Source: Blautia sp.
GTDB taxonomy: Bacteria; Bacillota; Clostridia; Lachnospirales; Lachnospiraceae
Assembly (NCBI GenBank): GCA_026169535.1
Contig: JAPFCU010000016.1
Span: 59,448 to 123,447, forward strand
Length of the DNA stretch: 64,000 nt
Direction of reading: 5' to 3'
The notes under the pieces were generated by a model, which made no database searches, was not told the origin of the DNA, and saw only the letters and a list, made by a program, of their open reading frames with translations. Shown piece after piece: positions 60,667 to 64,000 of the stretch; within the stretch, counting starts at the first letter, position 1; each line of letters begins with the position of its first letter. The position numbers and the translations under genes are program-made.

Positions 60667-61875
60667 TCAGTCCACGTCAAGCTCATCAATACTATACTGC
60701 AGAAGCAGTTTGTTTGTTTTTCCCGATCTGTAAAAAGAATCTTTCAGACGGTTCACTACCATTTTGGCATCCTCATACTGACATGCCGGAAGCATAACAA
60801 GGAACTGATTTACGCTATACCTGCACACAATGTCACTGGATCTCAGTCTTTTCATCAGAGTTTCCTCCAGAACACTCATTCCTTCTCCAATCAAGTCAGT
60901 ATAATCCTGTCCTTCCTTTTGGATCTGGAAATCAAGGTACAGACTTACCAGCGCCAGATGGACTGAAATCCCCAGACGGCGGCTGCTTCTGGATTCCAAT
61001 GCATAAATCTTACGAAAAACACCATATTCACAGAAAAAAGCTCCGGAAGCTTTTTCTTCTCTCAGATCTTCCTAGATAATATCAATATTACTTTCATGAT
61101 CGTGCTGTATTTTCTGGAGTTCCTCATATATATTCTCCATTTCTCCAGAAGGTCTTACCCCAAGAGAATCATAAAGCAGCTTCACAGTTTCTTTATAATG
61201 GCTTGCCGCCAGCTGCTGTTTATTATCGGCGATCATAGCCCTCAGAAGAAAACAGTGGATTTCCTCATCCAATGGTTCGATCTGAATTGCTTTTCCACAA
61301 ATTTCTTCTACATCAGTAAATTTCTTTTCTTTTTCTAACAGAGCTGCCAATCTTTTAACCATAGTTAGATAGATGGAGTGATAATAAGTAGCTATGGAAA
61401 CAACCCAATATTCTGATGACAGCTCTGACAGAAACATACCCTGATACAGTTCAACAGCTCTTTTGCCGTTTTCCTGCTGCACCGCCGGATCTTCGGAATT
61501 AAATACCTGCCGGCAGCACTCCTCGAATTCCTCTATATCAACATGAAAAACAAATTCCGGGTTTAACTGATATGCGCCCCGGCCGGTAACAATATATTTC
61601 CCGCTTTCTCCCCAGGTATTATTCATAAGCTTCCTGAGACGATACATAAGATTCTTCAGCGCTCCTGACGGATTATCACTCTGGTCCTCAGGCCAAAGTA
61701 CGTCAATCAGCTCCTGCGCCGTCATATCTTTTTCTCTGTGGCTTATCATGTAAGCCAGAAGACGGGTCAGCATCTCCGACCGCATATTTTCTTTATTCAG
61801 TATCCCCTTCTCGTTTTCAGTCTGAAATTTGCCAAACATTCTGACGGTTAATTCAGAACAATTTTTCTTTTCCAT
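60667..61875 (-). pseudogene. SARP/BTAD regulator with degenerate GGDEF-like C-terminal domain, split by one in-frame TAG at 61072-61074
   Basis: ORFs 61072-61875 and 60667-60999 share a frame; between them the only stop is TAG: '..IQHDHESNIDII*EDLREEKASGAFFCEYGVFRKIYALESRSSRRLG..'. Confidence 0.8.
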
Positions 61876-61995
61876 TTACCTCCCTCCTAAATTTTAGGTG
61901 GTGGCATGACTTTCAAAGTTTTCATACAACCACATATATTCTATCTCTTTTCTTTTAATTTCTCAAGAGTTTTTTAACTTTTCTTTTTAGTTGAT

Positions 61996-62042
61996 AAAAA
62001 AAGCATTGATGGCGTTTTCCTGTTTACTGCCTCAATGCCTTT
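61996..62042 (-). terminator. Terminator downstream of the 69-aa gene
   Basis: 'AGCATTGAtGGC...GCCTCAATGCC' inverted repeat between 62048 and 61875. Confidence 0.5.
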
Positions 62043-62047
62043 TTATT

Positions 62048-62257
62048 TTACCACTGAAGAAGATCTCCTTCGATTTCCTCCGACGTATCCATCGCAGAAT
62101 CTATTAATTTAATCAGTTCCAGCGCACTGCGGAAGGGAATCTCCTTTTGAGTCTCCACCCATCTGACGGTTCCCTGCCATGTATGGTTCTGATTATTTTT
62201 GATATTAACAATAAAGGTATCTCCTCTGGATGTACTCTTTGTATGCGGCATTCCCAT
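62048..62257 (-). CDS. Small uncharacterised protein, single 'WQG..F.S.LELI.LID' module
   Basis: ORF; shares module with the C-terminal part of the neighbouring 148-aa protein. Confidence 0.65.
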   Translation of the reverse strand: MGMPHTKSTSRGDTFIVNIKNNQNHTWQGTVRWVETQKEIPFRSALELIKLIDSAMDTSEEIEGDLLQW

Positions 62258-62289
62258 CCTCCCTTCCGTCTCCTTTCACAATTATAAGC

Positions 62290-62736
62290 TCACCTGGTCA
62301 CACCGCGGTCATACAAAAGATTAATAAACTCAAGATCACTGTCAAATTTTCCGGTAGTCTGTCCAGGAACATCCTTCATAATACCCTGCCAGGAACTTCT
62401 TAAACGTGATACAAAAAAAACATCCCTGGTCAGAATTTTTCCTTCATTCTTCCGTACTTCCTCAATACTGTGATAAATCTTCGGTTCTCCGCAATAGGAA
62501 GTGATTTCTTTTTCAGAAGTTTCTCTGAAGCTTCTGGACTTTCTGGTAGGCTGCGGTCTGCCTATCTCATCAAGTATACGATCGATCAGAAGCAATAGCT
62601 GTGAACTGTCTAAAAACTGTTTCTCATCTTTTACCGCTATACCGCTGATCCTGCCGCTGATCTCTGCTCCGTCATTGTGAATCTCATCTATACATATTCT
62701 AAGGGTAGACGCTGTATGGTCTAATCTTATGCTCAT
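62290..62736 (-). CDS. Uncharacterised protein with two copies of the same short module
   Basis: ORF; N-terminal 'AEISGRISGIAVKDEKQFLDSSQLLLLIDRIL' and C-terminal 'SSWQGIMKDVPGQTTGKFDSDLEFINLLYD'. Confidence 0.65.
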   Translation of the reverse strand: MSIRLDHTASTLRICIDEIHNDGAEISGRISGIAVKDEKQFLDSSQLLLLIDRILDEIGRPQPTRKSRSFRETSEKEITSYCGEPKIYHSIEEVRKNEGKILTRDVFFVSRLRSSWQGIMKDVPGQTTGKFDSDLEFINLLYDRGVTR

Positions 62737-62930
62737 TTCCTTTCTCCTTTTCCCATATCCGAAAAAGTTTTACAATCAAAACATTTATACTTATTATGAT
62801 TTTATACTATAAGTATAAATTTTACAATCCTTTTTATGATTCTTTCGACTTTTCTTACAAAATTCCTTGTACCGTTTTTTTTCCAGTGATATACTTAAAA
62901 TATATTTTATCGAACACAAGGAGCTTTACC

Positions 62931-63857
62931 ATGAAGCGCAGATATTCACTTTTCTGTCTATGGGGGATTCTTCTCCTTCTGTGTACCTCGTTTTTTTCTG
63001 TTCAGACTGTCAACGCGGGAAAAAAAGACAAGGAAACACGATCCAGCACACCACAGGTACTGATTCCCCAGGCATCCGGTGATTCCACTCTGGGTGCAGA
63101 CCCTCTTACCATAGACATCTCTCATATAGATCAGGGGTATATCATGGCAAGATATACCGGTACCGCCGCCAAAGCCAATATCCAGATCACCGGACCAGAT
63201 CAGATCAACTACAAGTATTTTATCCAGCCTTCCGAATCCTACACCACTTTGCCGCTTACCAGCGGAGACGGTGATTACCAGATAGATGTTTATGAAAATA
63301 TTGTAGATACCAAATATATTGCCCTTTTTAAGGAAACAATCTCGGTTACTCTTGCCGATCAGCTGCTTCCTTTTCTGTATCCCAACCAGTATGTATACTT
63401 TACAGAAGACATGAATGCAGTAAAAACCGCAGCCAAGGTAGTGAGCAAATCAAAAAATGATCTGGATGCTGTAGCAGATATCTATCATTATGTAATAGAT
63501 AATATTACCTATGACGATGTAAAAGCAGCCTCCATTCAAAAGGGCTATCTGCCGGATATTGATTCTACACTGGAAACCGGTACAGGGATCTGTTTTGACT
63601 ACGCATCCCTTACAGCCGCCATGCTGCGCTCTCAGGCTATCCCGGCCCGTCTGGAAATCGGATATTCCGGAGAGGTTTATCATGCCTGGATCAGTGTCTA
63701 TACAGAAGAAACCGGATGGATCGACAAGATTATCGAATTTTCCGAAAATTCATGGACGCGTATGGATCCAACTTTCGCTTCTGGAAATGGAAACTCAAAA
63801 AAAATATTGAAATATATCGGGGACGGAGCTAATTATACCCCTCAATATATCCGCTGA
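62931..63857 (+). CDS. Secreted transglutaminase-like (cysteine protease fold) protein
   Basis: Signal peptide; 'GTGICFDYASLTAAMLRSQAIPARLEIGY', 'VYHAWISVYTEETGWI', 'RMDPTFASG'; 'CACAAGGAG' RBS before ATG at 62931. Confidence 0.88.
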   Translation: MKRRYSLFCLWGILLLLCTSFFSVQTVNAGKKDKETRSSTPQVLIPQASGDSTLGADPLTIDISHIDQGYIMARYTGTAAKANIQITGPDQINYKYFIQPSESYTTLPLTSGDGDYQIDVYENIVDTKYIALFKETISVTLADQLLPFLYPNQYVYFTEDMNAVKTAAKVVSKSKNDLDAVADIYHYVIDNITYDDVKAASIQKGYLPDIDSTLETGTGICFDYASLTAAMLRSQAIPARLEIGYSGEVYHAWISVYTEETGWIDKIIEFSENSWTRMDPTFASGNGNSKKILKYIGDGANYTPQYIR

Positions 63858-64000
63858 GCAGAAAGACTAACTATTAAAAGTCAAGTCTAAAATGAAAGTT
63901 TTTTGAATGAATTGCAGAAATGCATTTCAGATATATTTGAACCTTGAAAACTGCATGATAAACAGAGTGTCATTGCTGGCACTCTAAAAGGAGATATTTA

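Noticed and set aside
61072-61074. TAG read as pyrrolysine because a corrinoid methyltransferase cluster is present
   Set aside because: The TAG is in a SARP-type regulator, not a methylamine methyltransferase; no pyl genes are visible and the gene is ~25 kb from the cluster. Nonsense mutation or sequencing error is simpler.
1-64000. Prophage, transposon, tRNA or CRISPR elements
   Set aside because: No integrase, transposase, phage structural gene, tRNA cloverleaf or regularly spaced repeat array was recognised by reading; a tRNAscan/CRISPR scan was not possible.

Overview
The window is ordinary low-to-mid GC Firmicutes chromosome, probably Lachnospiraceae/Blautia-like (inferred from gene content). 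Almost all genes lie on the minus strand. From left to right: an LCP / CpsD kinase / Wzz exopolysaccharide module; azlCD; a Bce-type two-component system whose kinase and permease are fused remnants; a class III RNR (NrdD) with a fused redoxin tail and tandem NrdR boxes; housekeeping genes (hflX, TPR lipoprotein, glmM, NTP transferase, prfA, prmC, DUF1385, rpmE, rho, hisC, malic enzyme); an Ldh2-family dehydrogenase with an FCD-GntR regulator; a TPP riboswitch with thiT; and an arylamine N-acetyltransferase. Then comes a corrinoid-dependent methyltransferase cluster (~24.7-36.3 kb): pterin methyltransferase, corrinoid protein, RACo-like activase, DUF2284 protein, three UroD-like methyltransferases, an MFS/GPH transporter and two PucR-type regulators. 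It is followed by a ~13 kb surface-fibre locus (36.5-49.7 kb) that combines sortase-C pili with SipW and TasA/camelysin-like secreted proteins. The right end holds a nucleoside-salvage operon (deoC-deoB-udp-cdd-punA-Crp-BMP ABC-add), a SARP-type regulator interrupted by one in-frame TAG, a small repeated-module protein family and a transglutaminase-like exoprotein. The best candidates for undescribed biology are the corrinoid cluster of unknown substrate, with a 15/16-nt motif shared by its two promoter regions, and the hybrid pilus/TasA-SipW locus. The SARP in-frame amber and the histidine-kinase/permease deletion fusion are clear sequence-level anomalies.
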